Assembly (NCBI GenBank): GCA_000733415.1
Contig: KL662191.1
Span: 3,360,052 to 3,424,051 of the forward strand
Source: [Leptolyngbya] sp. JSC-1
GTDB taxonomy: Bacteria > Cyanobacteriota > Cyanobacteriia > Elainellales > Elainellaceae
Direction: 5' to 3'
DNA length: 64,000 nucleotides
Below the pieces are notes generated by a model. That model did not search any database and had not been told where the DNA came from. It worked only from the letters and a program-made list of their open reading frames with translations. The position numbers were made by a program, and so were the translations under genes. Shown in pieces: positions 17,579-25,790 of this stretch. The stretch's first letter is position 1, and the number at the start of each line of letters is the position of its first letter.

Positions 17579-17751
17579 GTGGCTGTGATTTTGCTGCTGT
17601 AATTGCTGTAGGTTTAGGGTGGCGCTGTTGAACTGCCTTCCGATCGGGGAATATTGACAGGGAATGTTGACCCCGTTGCTCGACTAGGTGAATAGCCATT
17701 TTCCCTCGGGCTAACGTAGGGTATTGTTGTTAAGGCGTTGAGGATGATCCT

Positions 17752-18006
17752 ATGCCCAGAACTCCGAGTGAATATGCCGTTCACATCTTGCTGGAAGGGG
17801 GGCACCGCGAAGAAGTCCGCTTCTCGACCATCCAGGATTTTCAAAAGTGGTATAGCGGCGAACTGGTGCCCAAATCCGGTTCCGATGATTTTATTAACGT
17901 GCCACTGAAAACGATGCAGGGCGAGTATATGGTGCTGCGTCCGTCGCAGGTAGTGGCCTTGCGAGTAGAGCCAGTCTTCTACGGCAGCGTGGATCGAGAT
18001 TTTTGA
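17752..18006 (+). CDS. small conserved-looking hypothetical protein
   Basis: 84 aa, soluble, no membrane segment. Reads as a compact alpha/beta protein (EYAVHILLEGGHREEVRFSTIQDF; DDFINVPLKT; EYMVLRPSQVVALRVEPV), which looks like real coding sequence with cyanobacterial codon use. I do not recognise a named family. It ends 20 bp before the MltA ATG, so the two are likely co-transcribed. Start ATG 17752. Confidence 0.75.
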   Translation: MPRTPSEYAVHILLEGGHREEVRFSTIQDFQKWYSGELVPKSGSDDFINVPLKTMQGEYMVLRPSQVVALRVEPVFYGSVDRDF

Positions 18007-18026
18007 GGTTGAGTTTTTACATCGCA

Positions 18027-19247
18027 ATGAAACCGTTTGTCTGGCTTGCTATCAGTTTGGGCACAATGCTCTCGCCTATGCCAGCCCAGGGGCCAATTCA
18101 GATTAGTCAAGGTGTAACGAGTCCAGACTCCGCTCCTCCGATTCAGACGAACCAAGAGCAGGCTAGGCTACCCCTCCAGCGGGTGGAATGGAGTGCAGAG
18201 GTGTCATCTGAGCTAGGTTTAGACGATCGGCTCTGGAGTCGGTCCAGCGATCGAGCGGCTTTGGTCACCGCTATCGACTACTCGCTTGACTATTTGCAAA
18301 CGCCAGAAGCGGTCGCCGCCTATCAAACCTATCTAATCTCTGACTTTAGCTTGGAGCGAGTGCGTCGGAGTTTGTCCCGATTTCGCCAGTTGGTTTTGAT
18401 GGCCCGTTCGCCCGAAGCGCTCCGCTCGGCGGTCCAGCAGGAGTTTGACCTGTACCAGTCCGTTGGTGCGGATGGGGAGGGAACCGTCAGCTTTACGGGC
18501 TACTTTGAGCCGGTTCATGCAGCTAGTCGGGTTCGTACAGGCGACTTTCGCTATCCCCTCTATCGCCTGCCGCCCGATTTGAAGCAATGGCCGACACCGC
18601 ATCCTACTCGTTTAGAGCTAGAGGGGGCAGATGGGTTGCAGAATCAGCGCCTCCGAGGGTTAGAACTGGTTTGGCTGCGGGATCGCCTGGAAGCCTATCT
18701 GGTGCAGGTGCAGGGGTCAGCTCGCCTCCAGCTCACAGACGGGTCGGTGATGTCGATTGGGTACGCTGGACGTACCGACTATTCCTATGTCAGTATCGGG
18801 CGGGAACTGGTGAATGCCGGGAAAATTGCCGAATCAGACCTGACGCTAGCCGCCGTCAGAACCTACTTTCGCCAACACCCAGCCGAGCTAGATCGATACC
18901 TGCCGCGCAATAACCGCTTCGTCTTCTTCAAGGAAACAACTGGTTCACCGGCCACTGGCAGTCTGCGGGTTCCGGTCACGGCTGGACGCTCGATCGCGAC
19001 CGATAAATCGTTAATGCCCCCAGGCGCTTTAGCCCTGATCTATACTCAGCTGCCTGAAAGCCAAGCAGAGGATGCTCCGCTGCCCGTTAGCCGCTATGTG
19101 CTGGACCAGGATACAGGCGGAGCCATTCGCGGCGCTGGACGGGTCGATTTGTTTGTCGGGACTGGCACTGCCGCAGGCGAACAAGCAGGCCAAATCAACC
19201 ACACTGGGCAGCTATACTATCTGCTGTTGAAATCCCCTAGTTCCTAG
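18027..19247 (+). CDS. mltA: membrane-bound lytic murein transglycosylase A (MltA) family
   Basis: 406 aa from the ATG at 18027, which begins a signal peptide (KPFVWLAISLGTMLSPMPAQ); a TTG at 18003 would only add 8 residues. The MltA beta-barrel domain (GTVSFTGYFEPVHAAS, YPLYRLPPDL, GSARLQLTDG, GYAGRTDYSYVSIGREL) is followed by the 3D domain with catalytic Asp in VLDQDTGGAIRGAGRVDLF. Cleaves peptidoglycan glycan strands to 1,6-anhydromuropeptides in the periplasm. No lipobox is obvious, so it may be soluble/exported rather than lipid-anchored. Follows the 84-aa gene closely; probable two-gene unit. Confidence 0.93.
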   Translation: MKPFVWLAISLGTMLSPMPAQGPIQISQGVTSPDSAPPIQTNQEQARLPLQRVEWSAEVSSELGLDDRLWSRSSDRAALVTAIDYSLDYLQTPEAVAAYQTYLISDFSLERVRRSLSRFRQLVLMARSPEALRSAVQQEFDLYQSVGADGEGTVSFTGYFEPVHAASRVRTGDFRYPLYRLPPDLKQWPTPHPTRLELEGADGLQNQRLRGLELVWLRDRLEAYLVQVQGSARLQLTDGSVMSIGYAGRTDYSYVSIGRELVNAGKIAESDLTLAAVRTYFRQHPAELDRYLPRNNRFVFFKETTGSPATGSLRVPVTAGRSIATDKSLMPPGALALIYTQLPESQAEDAPLPVSRYVLDQDTGGAIRGAGRVDLFVGTGTAAGEQAGQINHTGQLYYLLLKSPSS

Positions 19248-19276
19248 CTTGAGGCAATCCGGCTTGAGCGTAATCT

Positions 19277-19296
19277 GAGGGATACAGGTATCCCTC
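19277..19296. terminator. hairpin after mltA
   Basis: GAGGGATACAGGTATCCCTC: 9-nt arms with a two-base centre (in practice 8 bp with a 4-nt loop), 30 bp after the mltA stop. No T-run follows, so termination is plausible but not certain. The rest of 19297-19615 shows no gene. Confidence 0.5.
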
Positions 19297-19615
19297 CTAG
19301 CCAGTGCTATGCTAAGTAGACTGCGGCAACTGATGTGTTACTTAAACTGTTCTTATAAAATAGAAACACAACATAAATCGCGCTCATAGGTCCGACGACG
19401 GAAACCATTGATACTAGAATCAAGCAGTTGGGAGTAGGAACTGAAGCTAGGCATTCTCAAGACAGATTCTCAAGACCACGTCTGCTATTTCTTATGATTG
19501 CTGTGAAGTTGGATCAACCTTCGCTAGTGGTGAGTGGACCAAACAGTGGGCCAAGACCATCCGGCAGTGCAGCTCGGAATCAGAAATAGCGGGTAGTTCA
19601 CCTGAGTCAGATTTT

Positions 19616-21541
19616 ATGAATGCTGCTGCTCTTGAAATTACCCTCCAAATGGTCCTGGCCGTTATCGCAGGAATCGGTGCCCAAGTGTTGGCCGATTACC
19701 TCAAAGTGCCTAGCATCGTGTTTTTGCTGCTGTTTGGCATCCTGCTAGGGGCTGACGGTATGGGTTGGCTACACCCTAATATGTTGGGTGTTGGGCTAGA
19801 GGTGATTGTCTCCCTCTCGGTAGCCCTGATTTTGTTTGAGGGTGGTCTAAATTTGCAATTGCGCGATTTGAGCCGGGTTTCTGTTAGCCTACGCAACCTC
19901 GTCAGCTTTGGCGTTTTGATCACCTTGCTGGGCGGCGGTATGGCGGCTCACTGGCTGGGCGAATTTCCCTGGACGATTGCCTTTCTCTATGCCTCGCTGG
20001 TGGTCGTCACAGGTCCGACAGTGATCAGCCCCCTACTGAAGCAGGTGAAGGTGGATCGGCAGGTCTCAGTGCTGCTCGAAGGCGAAGGAGTGCTGATTGA
20101 CCCAGTGGGTGCCATTTTAGCAGTGGTCGTCCTAGATATTATTTTGAACGGCGACACCGATCCCCTGTTTATCGTCAGCGGGCTGTTGCTCCGGTTGGGA
20201 ATTGGCGGTGGCATTGGGGCATTGGGCGGCTGGCTGTTGAGCTATCTGCTGAAGCGGGCCTCGACTCTGTCGGATGAGCTGAAAAACCTGGTGGTGTTGG
20301 CGGGCGTCTGGGGGTTGTTTTGTTTGGCGCAGCTGATTCGCAGTGAGTCAGGTCTGATGACGATGGTGACGGCTGGTATGGTGGTGGGAGCAGCCTCGTT
20401 GCCAGAAGAACGCCTGCTGCGCCGCTTCAAAGGTCAGTTGACGATCCTGGCGGTTTCGGTGCTGTTTGTGCTGCTAGCGGCAGATTTGTCGATTGCCAGC
20501 ATCTTTGCTCTGGGCTGGGGATCGCTGCTGACCGTTCTGGTGCTGATGTTTGTGGTGCGTCCGCTGAATATTTGGCTGTGCACCTGGAACAGCGACATGA
20601 ACTGGCGGCAAAAGTGCTTCCTTTGCTGGGTGGCTCCGCGTGGCATTGTTTCGGCCTCGGTGGCGTCTCTATTTGCGATTCTGCTGACACAACGGGGCAT
20701 CAATGGCGGCGACTCGATCAAAGCCCTTGTATTTCTGACGATCATTCTCACCGTGTTTCTGCAAGGTCTTACAGCTCAGTGGGTGGCGCGCCTGCTGCGG
20801 ATTACCTCCACCGAAGCTACCGGAGCTGTGATTGTAGGCTGCAATCCCTTAGGCCGCCTGATCGCCAAACTATTCCAGGACCGAGGCGAATCAGTAGTAC
20901 TGATCGACACCGATTCAGAACAATGCCAGATCGCTGAAGCAGAGAGTTTCAAGGTCTTTTCCAGCAGCGCCCTCGACGTAAATGTGCTAGAAGAGGCTGG
21001 ATTAGCCAAAGCGGGAACTTTCCTCGCGCTCACTAATAATGCTGAAGTTAATCTAGTCTTGGCCCAGCGAGCTGCCGAAGAATTCAAACCACCCCGGATT
21101 TTTGCCGTTTTCCCTAATGAGGCTCAAGCCAATGCCAGCGCCAACTCGCCCAAGATCCAGCAGGCATTTACACCCCAGATGCCGCTGAAAACCTGGAACC
21201 GTTATCTGGAAGAAAAGGCTGTCAAGCTGGGCGAAACCGTCCTGCGCCACTCAGATCTGCAGTTCCAGCAAGCCCATTTACGAGCGCTAATCCGGGCCGG
21301 AGAACTGGTGCCATTGCTGCTAGAACGAGACGACAAACTGACCGTGGTGCCCGCAACCGAAGAGTGGCAGGTCGGCGATCGGTTGATTTATCTCCTGCAC
21401 GATCCACGCCCCAAGCTGCTGCGTCAGTTGGCCGGTGGCAACAACCAATCTACGCTAGTGTTGGAAAAACTGCCGCGAGTCGAGGAAATTCCAATTGCGG
21501 CGCTGACGGTGGAAGTGGGCAGTGAAGGGGCGACCGGGTGA
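19616..21541 (+). CDS. CPA-type cation:proton antiporter with RCK/TrkA domain
   Basis: 641 aa. Residues 1-390 form about 12 membrane segments of the Na+/H+ exchanger fold (VLADYLKVPSIVFLLLFGILLG; VALILFEGGLNLQLRDL; GEGVLIDPVGAILAVVVL, carrying the acidic transport motif). Residues about 400-520 form a TrkA-N/RCK nucleotide-binding domain (AVIVGCNPLGRLIAKLF, VVLIDTDSEQC). About 540-630 is a TrkA-C-like region. Exchanges Na+ or K+ for H+ across the plasma or thylakoid membrane; the RCK domain suggests ligand control. Start ATG 19616. Single gene, 368 bp from mltA. Confidence 0.93.
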   Translation: MNAAALEITLQMVLAVIAGIGAQVLADYLKVPSIVFLLLFGILLGADGMGWLHPNMLGVGLEVIVSLSVALILFEGGLNLQLRDLSRVSVSLRNLVSFGVLITLLGGGMAAHWLGEFPWTIAFLYASLVVVTGPTVISPLLKQVKVDRQVSVLLEGEGVLIDPVGAILAVVVLDIILNGDTDPLFIVSGLLLRLGIGGGIGALGGWLLSYLLKRASTLSDELKNLVVLAGVWGLFCLAQLIRSESGLMTMVTAGMVVGAASLPEERLLRRFKGQLTILAVSVLFVLLAADLSIASIFALGWGSLLTVLVLMFVVRPLNIWLCTWNSDMNWRQKCFLCWVAPRGIVSASVASLFAILLTQRGINGGDSIKALVFLTIILTVFLQGLTAQWVARLLRITSTEATGAVIVGCNPLGRLIAKLFQDRGESVVLIDTDSEQCQIAEAESFKVFSSSALDVNVLEEAGLAKAGTFLALTNNAEVNLVLAQRAAEEFKPPRIFAVFPNEAQANASANSPKIQQAFTPQMPLKTWNRYLEEKAVKLGETVLRHSDLQFQQAHLRALIRAGELVPLLLERDDKLTVVPATEEWQVGDRLIYLLHDPRPKLLRQLAGGNNQSTLVLEKLPRVEEIPIAALTVEVGSEGATG

Positions 21542-21759
21542 TCGAACATTATTTCGCCAGATCATGGCGGAGTCACAGCAAAGAACAACCAACTGTTTGG
21601 TAACTCAGTGCTCTATCGCTATCATGCTCGCCCTCTCTAGCGCAACTTGCCCGAGTCAATACGATACTGGCCGACAAGACTTAAAATCCCTCTCCTTTAC
21701 CTGAAACATTTTTTTACAATTGATTAAGGCATATCATTCTGTGAAGCACTCATTGAGTT

Positions 21760-21903
21760 ATGGCAATTATGGACGATCGGAAAAAGCGGATTATGGAGCA
21801 CCTGGCTCGCAGCACTGGAGATTTCATCAAGAAGCCGACTTCTACGATGTCGGACCAGCGCAAACAGCAGATCATGGATCACGTTCGCCGGACTAGCGGT
21901 TGA
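21760..21903 (+). CDS. 47-aa microprotein with internal duplication
   Basis: Starts MAIMDDRKKRIMEHLARSTG and ends SDQRKQQIMDHVRRTSG. Residues 5-20 and 32-47 are two copies of the same motif, D-x-R-K-x-x-I-M-x-H-x-x-R-[ST]-[ST]-G, joined by an 11-residue linker (DFIKKPTSTMS). Basic and presumably helical. A good terminator follows 50 bp later, supporting an independent small gene. Function unknown; the sequence could suit a nucleic-acid- or protein-binding peptide but nothing proves it. No clear Shine-Dalgarno. Confidence 0.8.
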   Translation: MAIMDDRKKRIMEHLARSTGDFIKKPTSTMSDQRKQQIMDHVRRTSG

Positions 21904-21952
21904 TAGCAGCTCAACAGAAGCATCATCTGCGCGATTGTTTAGTTGAGTTGTC

Positions 21953-21986
21953 TCCCTGCCTCTAGTGACTGGCGGGGATTTCTTTT
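21953..21986 (+). terminator. Rho-independent terminator of the 47-aa gene
   Basis: Arms TCCCTGCC (21953-21960) and GGCGGGGA (21971-21978), 8 bp with one G-T pair, 10-nt loop, then TTTCTTTT. Confidence 0.8.
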
Positions 21987-22320
21987 AAAAAATGGGATTC
22001 GATAGTGGGAGCAGCTGACTTGGACTGGATTTTAAAAATCCTTTTGTTGGAGTTTGAGACGATTCGATATATTGGTCTGTTGAAGAAAGCAGATGCTAAA
22101 ACAGGGCAGAAACTCTCTAGAATTGAGAAGTTTGTCTGAGTAAGTCAACCGAATCACTGGTCCAGAGTCATGGTGCAAGCGTCTCGTTTACGGCGGGCGG
22201 CTTGTCTACACTCCATTTCCCCTTTGATTGGGTTGAATCAGTCAACTGGCAATTCAGCATTTGTTAAGTGAGCGTCCTTCTGGGTCGAGCTGCCGTTCAG
22301 CATGGAGGTAAAACCGAACC
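21987..22320. other. intergenic, no gene seen
   Basis: About 330 bp between the 47-aa gene terminator and exbB. Presumably holds the exbB promoter; only its Shine-Dalgarno GGAGG (22304-22308) is recognisable. Confidence 0.5.
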
Positions 22321-23010
22321 GTGAGTATTTCTGAGCTATTTGCCAGCGGTGGTCCCGCAATGGTGCCTTTACTGTTTCTCTCGTTTCTGGCACTGAGCAC
22401 CATTATTGAAAGAGCATGGTTCTGGTCGAAGATCCTGACCCACGAACGGGAGATTGCAGGACGGGTGTTGGAGGCAGCACGACGCGATTGGGATGCGGCG
22501 ACTGAAATTGCTCGCAAATCGTCGAACCAACCGATTGGGCGATTTCTTTACTCGGCGCTGGAGTTGCAGGATCCAGATCCGGAAGTATTCCAACTGGCGC
22601 TGCAGGCAACCGCAGACGAAGAGTTGGCGACCATGCGACGGGGCGATAAGGTGCTGGAAGCAACAATTGCCCTAGCGCCCTTGTTAGGTCTGTTGGGAAC
22701 TGTCCTCGGCTTGATTCGGTCACTCAGAGACATCCGAATTAGTGATATTGGCACCGATTCCACGGCTGGCGTAACGCTGGGAATTTCAGAAGCGCTGATC
22801 AGCACTGCAACGGGATTGATTGTGGCGATTACGGCTCTGGCGTTCTATCGTCTATTTCAAGGCTTTATTAGCGGGCAAGCCAAGCTATTCCGTCAGTCAG
22901 GCAATGAGTTAGAGCTACTCTATCGCAAAGGTTGGTCCCAGCGCCATCGTTCAAAACCAATCCAAGATGCACCTGCTGATTTTGCGCCGCCGATTGTCGA
23001 GGAAAAGTAG
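22321..23010 (+). CDS. exbB: ExbB/TolQ/MotA-type proton channel subunit
   Basis: 229 aa, three membrane segments: residues about 10-30 ([20 protein letters not shown]), about 118-140 ([19 protein letters not shown]) and about 160-185 ([17 protein letters not shown]). The MotA_ExbB motif with [10 protein letters not shown] and [13 protein letters not shown] is clear. Forms the proton-conducting pentamer that powers outer-membrane processes with ExbD. Start GTG 22321 preceded by GGAGG at 22304. exbD follows 107 bp downstream. No tonB or TonB-dependent receptor lies nearby. Confidence 0.94.
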   Translation: MSISELFASGGPAMVPLLFLSFLALSTIIERAWFWSKILTHEREIAGRVLEAARRDWDAATEIARKSSNQPIGRFLYSALELQDPDPEVFQLALQATADEELATMRRGDKVLEATIALAPLLGLLGTVLGLIRSLRDIRISDIGTDSTAGVTLGISEALISTATGLIVAITALAFYRLFQGFISGQAKLFRQSGNELELLYRKGWSQRHRSKPIQDAPADFAPPIVEEK

Positions 23011-23117
23011 GCAACTTCTGGAGCATGTTCCAGAGAATGATCAAGTAAACAAGCCAAGCAATAAGCAATAGGTCAGGGTTAACGAAACCAGCCGTTTAAG
23101 CTGTTGAGAATTTTTTT

Positions 23118-23813
23118 ATGAAAATTGATTTAGATTCCACAGAACCCGACGTTCGGATTGAAATTGTCCCGCTGATTGACGTTATCTTTTGTATTCTGAC
23201 GTTTTTTATCCTGGCAGCCGTGACGCTGACGCGCCAAGCCGCGATCAATGTCGATTTGCCTCGCGCCGCCAGTGGCACCACCCAAATGCGGCAAATTTTG
23301 ATCGTGAGTGTGGATCCAATTGGTCAGGCCTATGTCGAAAAGCTGCCGGTCACCAAAGATCAGCTCTATCAGGCCATCGTGAATTTTCGCCAACAGAATC
23401 CAGAAGGCATGATGGTACTGTATGCCTCTCGGGCCGCTAGCTACAACGATGTGGTCCAGGTGCTGGATCTGCTGCGTTCTGCCGGAGGCGACCGAGTCGC
23501 TTTAGCGACCTTACCAGGCGAAGGCGGCACCCCAAATGCGCCGAACACGCCATTTCCTGACCTACCATCTGGTACTACAGTTCCTAATGGTTCGCTCTCC
23601 CCGACGCCACTTCCGACGCCGGGTGTTAATCCATTTAACTTAGATACTTTCCCCACGTCACCAGGTGGCGGCAATCTTCCCAGCCCCGGATCCAATGGTT
23701 CCAGTGGCTCCAATCCGGCGGATGGTTTGGGTAGTCCCTCTGGTTTGAGTAGTCCTTCCAGGCTGCCCGCTGCTTCTACTCGACCTCAGACGACGCCCTC
23801 TGGAGAAGATTAA
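23118..23813 (+). CDS. exbD: ExbD/TolR family protein with long Pro/Ser tail
   Basis: 231 aa. A short cytoplasmic N-terminus, one membrane segment with the proton-relay Asp (EIVPLIDVIFCILTFFILAA) and a periplasmic ExbD domain to about residue 138 (VVQVLDLLRSAGGDRVALAT). The remaining 90 or so residues are Pro, Ser, Gly and Asn rich (PFPDLPSGTTVPNG, SPTPLPTPG). Normal ExbD ends near 140 aa, so the tail is an addition, perhaps spanning or binding peptidoglycan. Pairs with ExbB immediately upstream. Confidence 0.93.
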   Translation: MKIDLDSTEPDVRIEIVPLIDVIFCILTFFILAAVTLTRQAAINVDLPRAASGTTQMRQILIVSVDPIGQAYVEKLPVTKDQLYQAIVNFRQQNPEGMMVLYASRAASYNDVVQVLDLLRSAGGDRVALATLPGEGGTPNAPNTPFPDLPSGTTVPNGSLSPTPLPTPGVNPFNLDTFPTSPGGGNLPSPGSNGSSGSNPADGLGSPSGLSSPSRLPAASTRPQTTPSGED

Positions 23814-24045
23814 ATCAGTCATTCAGGCGATTGGCTCTGCTTCTTGATTAATGTACCTGTAGCTGAAAAATTGGCTGCCCTCAAGCCCATAGCGGATAGG
23901 GAAAATTTTTGAGCAGTGCCTATGTAATTTTTGCATTGATTTTTTGTGAAAGGTGCATCAAATCTAGCAAAATGTGTCTTTTGTTATAGACAGTAACCAG
24001 CCAGAATACGGCAAACTGTTGATATCGTAGTGCTGTTAAAAGATC

Positions 24046-24216
24046 ATGGTCAGCAACCAAACGCAATCTGATGAAAAGCAGCGTCAGGCTGCCATAGACG
24101 GGTTTATCGGTGGAACTAACCAGCAGTTCAACTTTGATGTGTGGGCCGTTGCAGTCAAACGACAAATGCTAGCTGCGCTAAAGAAGCGGGAGAGTAATCG
24201 AGTGAATTGGGACTGA
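24046..24216 (+). CDS. 56-aa hypothetical microprotein
   Basis: Reads MVSNQTQSDEKQRQAAIDGF, then IGGTNQQFNFDVWAVAVKRQ, then MLAALKKRESNRVNWD. Hydrophilic with one amphipathic helix; no signal peptide. It is followed 82 bp later by a convincing terminator and is preceded by an AT-rich promoter-like region, so it is probably a real gene. I do not recognise the family. An overlapping minus-strand frame (23920-24165) looks like a shadow. Confidence 0.7.
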   Translation: MVSNQTQSDEKQRQAAIDGFIGGTNQQFNFDVWAVAVKRQMLAALKKRESNRVNWD

Positions 24217-24298
24217 TACAGCTTTCCTCAACTAGCAGGAATTCAGCTAGATTCACGTTGTGCTACTCCTAATAAAAATGGTTTTAGATATCTCTTAT

Positions 24299-24328
24299 CC
24301 TCGGTGCTTCACTGAGGCTTTATTTTTG
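24299..24328 (+). terminator. Rho-independent terminator after the 56-aa gene
   Basis: CCTCGGTG-CTT-CACTGAGG stem-loop (one G-T pair) followed by CTTTATTTTT. Confidence 0.85.
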
Positions 24329-24367
24329 TGATCGATTGGAATTTAGTTGGGCGCTATTTTTTGGCTT

Positions 24368-25603
24368 CTACCTTTTATCTTCTAACCCAGGCGAGCGGGG
24401 CGATAACGAGTCGGCGTCTCGTCGGCTTAATTCTCCAGCAGAATTCGTTGAATGAGTAGCTTGCTCCAGTTCTGGTAATGCCCGGAGGCGGTTCAGTTGG
24501 CCCAAGGCCCAGCGGGCCGTTTCCTGAACTTCTGCATCGGTATCGCTAGCGGCATACTGCACCAACTGACTCACCTGGGTGATCAAGTCATAGATGCGGG
24601 TAATGTCGCGAATCGCATTCTTACGAACATCAGCACTTTCGTCTTGTAGCGAGATCAACAAAGCTCGATTCATCGGCTTGAGGGCGCGGGTACTGATTTC
24701 GGCAATCGCGGCCAAGATCAAACTGCGCTGTTGAGAATCTGCATCTACCAGCAAATCTACCAAAGGCTGAATCGCCCGCGAATCGCCCCGCTGGCCCAAT
24801 TCCCAAATGGCTTTACGTCGCTTGGCGACATCGCTATGGTGCAAATCGGCGATCAGGGCTTGCACAATGTCCACCTTTGCGAGGCGGGTTGTTGGTGTAA
24901 CGCTGATCGAATCTGCAGCGTGAATGTCAGATTGAATATCAGATTGAGTACTTGAGATTGACATATCCGCCGTTTGAGGAGCCGAAACTGAAATGTCTGA
25001 AATTTGGCTCTCGCTTGCCGAATTGTCCGGTTGAACGGCCTTTGGGAAAATGTTGGTTTGGTCAGTAGCCGGATTAGCCGGATTAGAAGAGGTTGGATCG
25101 AGTATTTGAACGGCTGGTGCAAGGGAATTAATCTTTGAGTCAGCCTGTCGAGTTGGATCAGACGCGCGGCGTTGCCAGGAACGGCGTCCTACTGCCACTC
25201 CTCCACCCGTCAGCAGCAGAGCAAGCATCACCCACTCCAACTGATTGGTTCCAGAGGAATTAGCTGCATTGGCCGCAGGCGTTGGGGTAGATGCTGGCTC
25301 TGGTGGAGCTGCACTGGCCGCCGAATTAGCAGCTGGATTAGCAACTGGATTAGCAACTGGATTAGCAACTGGCTTGGTGCGACTGGCTGAACCTGGGGCT
25401 GGAGCCGAGCTGGCTTTGTTCGCTGGAGGATTGGCCTGAATGTTGCCCTTAGCCTTAGCCAGAATGGAGCTAGACTGAACCGAACCCGTTGAAGCCGGAC
25501 TCGGTTGGGCTGGACTTGCCTGAACGCTAGCTGTTTCTCTGAGTCCCCAAAGCTCCAGACTCAGACAGGCCGCCACTAGCAATAACTTGAAACGATGAAC
25601 CAT
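24368..25603 (-). CDS. exported or membrane-anchored HEAT-repeat protein
   Basis: 411 aa from the ATG at 25603, which gives a clean signal peptide (MVHRFKLLLVAACLSLELWG); a TTG at 25630 is less likely. A low-complexity Ala/Pro/Ser region follows (about 25-120) with VANP repeats encoded by a 12-nt tandem repeat. Then comes a membrane segment (WVMLALLLTGGGVAVG, about 125-140) and a second low-complexity stretch. The last 150 residues are HEAT repeats (HSDVAKRRKAIWELGQRGD, AIQPLVDLLVDADSQQRSL, ADVRKNAIRDI). Probably a scaffold on the cytoplasmic face of a membrane. Specific role unknown. Confidence 0.85.
   Translation of the reverse strand: MVHRFKLLLVAACLSLELWGLRETASVQASPAQPSPASTGSVQSSSILAKAKGNIQANPPANKASSAPAPGSASRTKPVANPVANPVANPAANSAASAAPPEPASTPTPAANAANSSGTNQLEWVMLALLLTGGGVAVGRRSWQRRASDPTRQADSKINSLAPAVQILDPTSSNPANPATDQTNIFPKAVQPDNSASESQISDISVSAPQTADMSISSTQSDIQSDIHAADSISVTPTTRLAKVDIVQALIADLHHSDVAKRRKAIWELGQRGDSRAIQPLVDLLVDADSQQRSLILAAIAEISTRALKPMNRALLISLQDESADVRKNAIRDITRIYDLITQVSQLVQYAASDTDAEVQETARWALGQLNRLRALPELEQATHSTNSAGELSRRDADSLSPRSPGLEDKR
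25335..25370. repeat. 12-nt tandem repeat, three copies, coding
   Basis: GGATTAGCAACT three times in succession; encodes the VANP repeat of the HEAT protein on the minus strand. Confidence 0.95.
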
Positions 25604-25707
25604 AGCATCGAAAAGCTGTTTACAGACCAACGGTAAACAGAAAATAAGTCAACTCAAGCCATGTTTCCCTGTCCACAGGACTTTGGGGTATGACTTTTCT
25701 ATATTAA

Positions 25708-25739
25708 GCCCCTGCAACCGCTAGGACGATCACAGGGGC
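25708..25739 (-). terminator. inverted repeat downstream of the DMT permease gene
   Basis: GCCCCTG (25708-25714) and CAGGGGC (25733-25739), 7 bp with an 18-nt loop, between the permease stop (25791) and the HEAT gene start. No T-run; weak terminator or another structure. Confidence 0.4.
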
Positions 25740-25790
25740 AATCAGTAGGCTAGAGATAACAGGTAAAGCAACACCCATTTAGCAGAATTT

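Noticed and set aside
23920..24165. 81-codon minus-strand frame
   Set aside because: Antisense to the 56-aa gene, which has a terminator and better composition.
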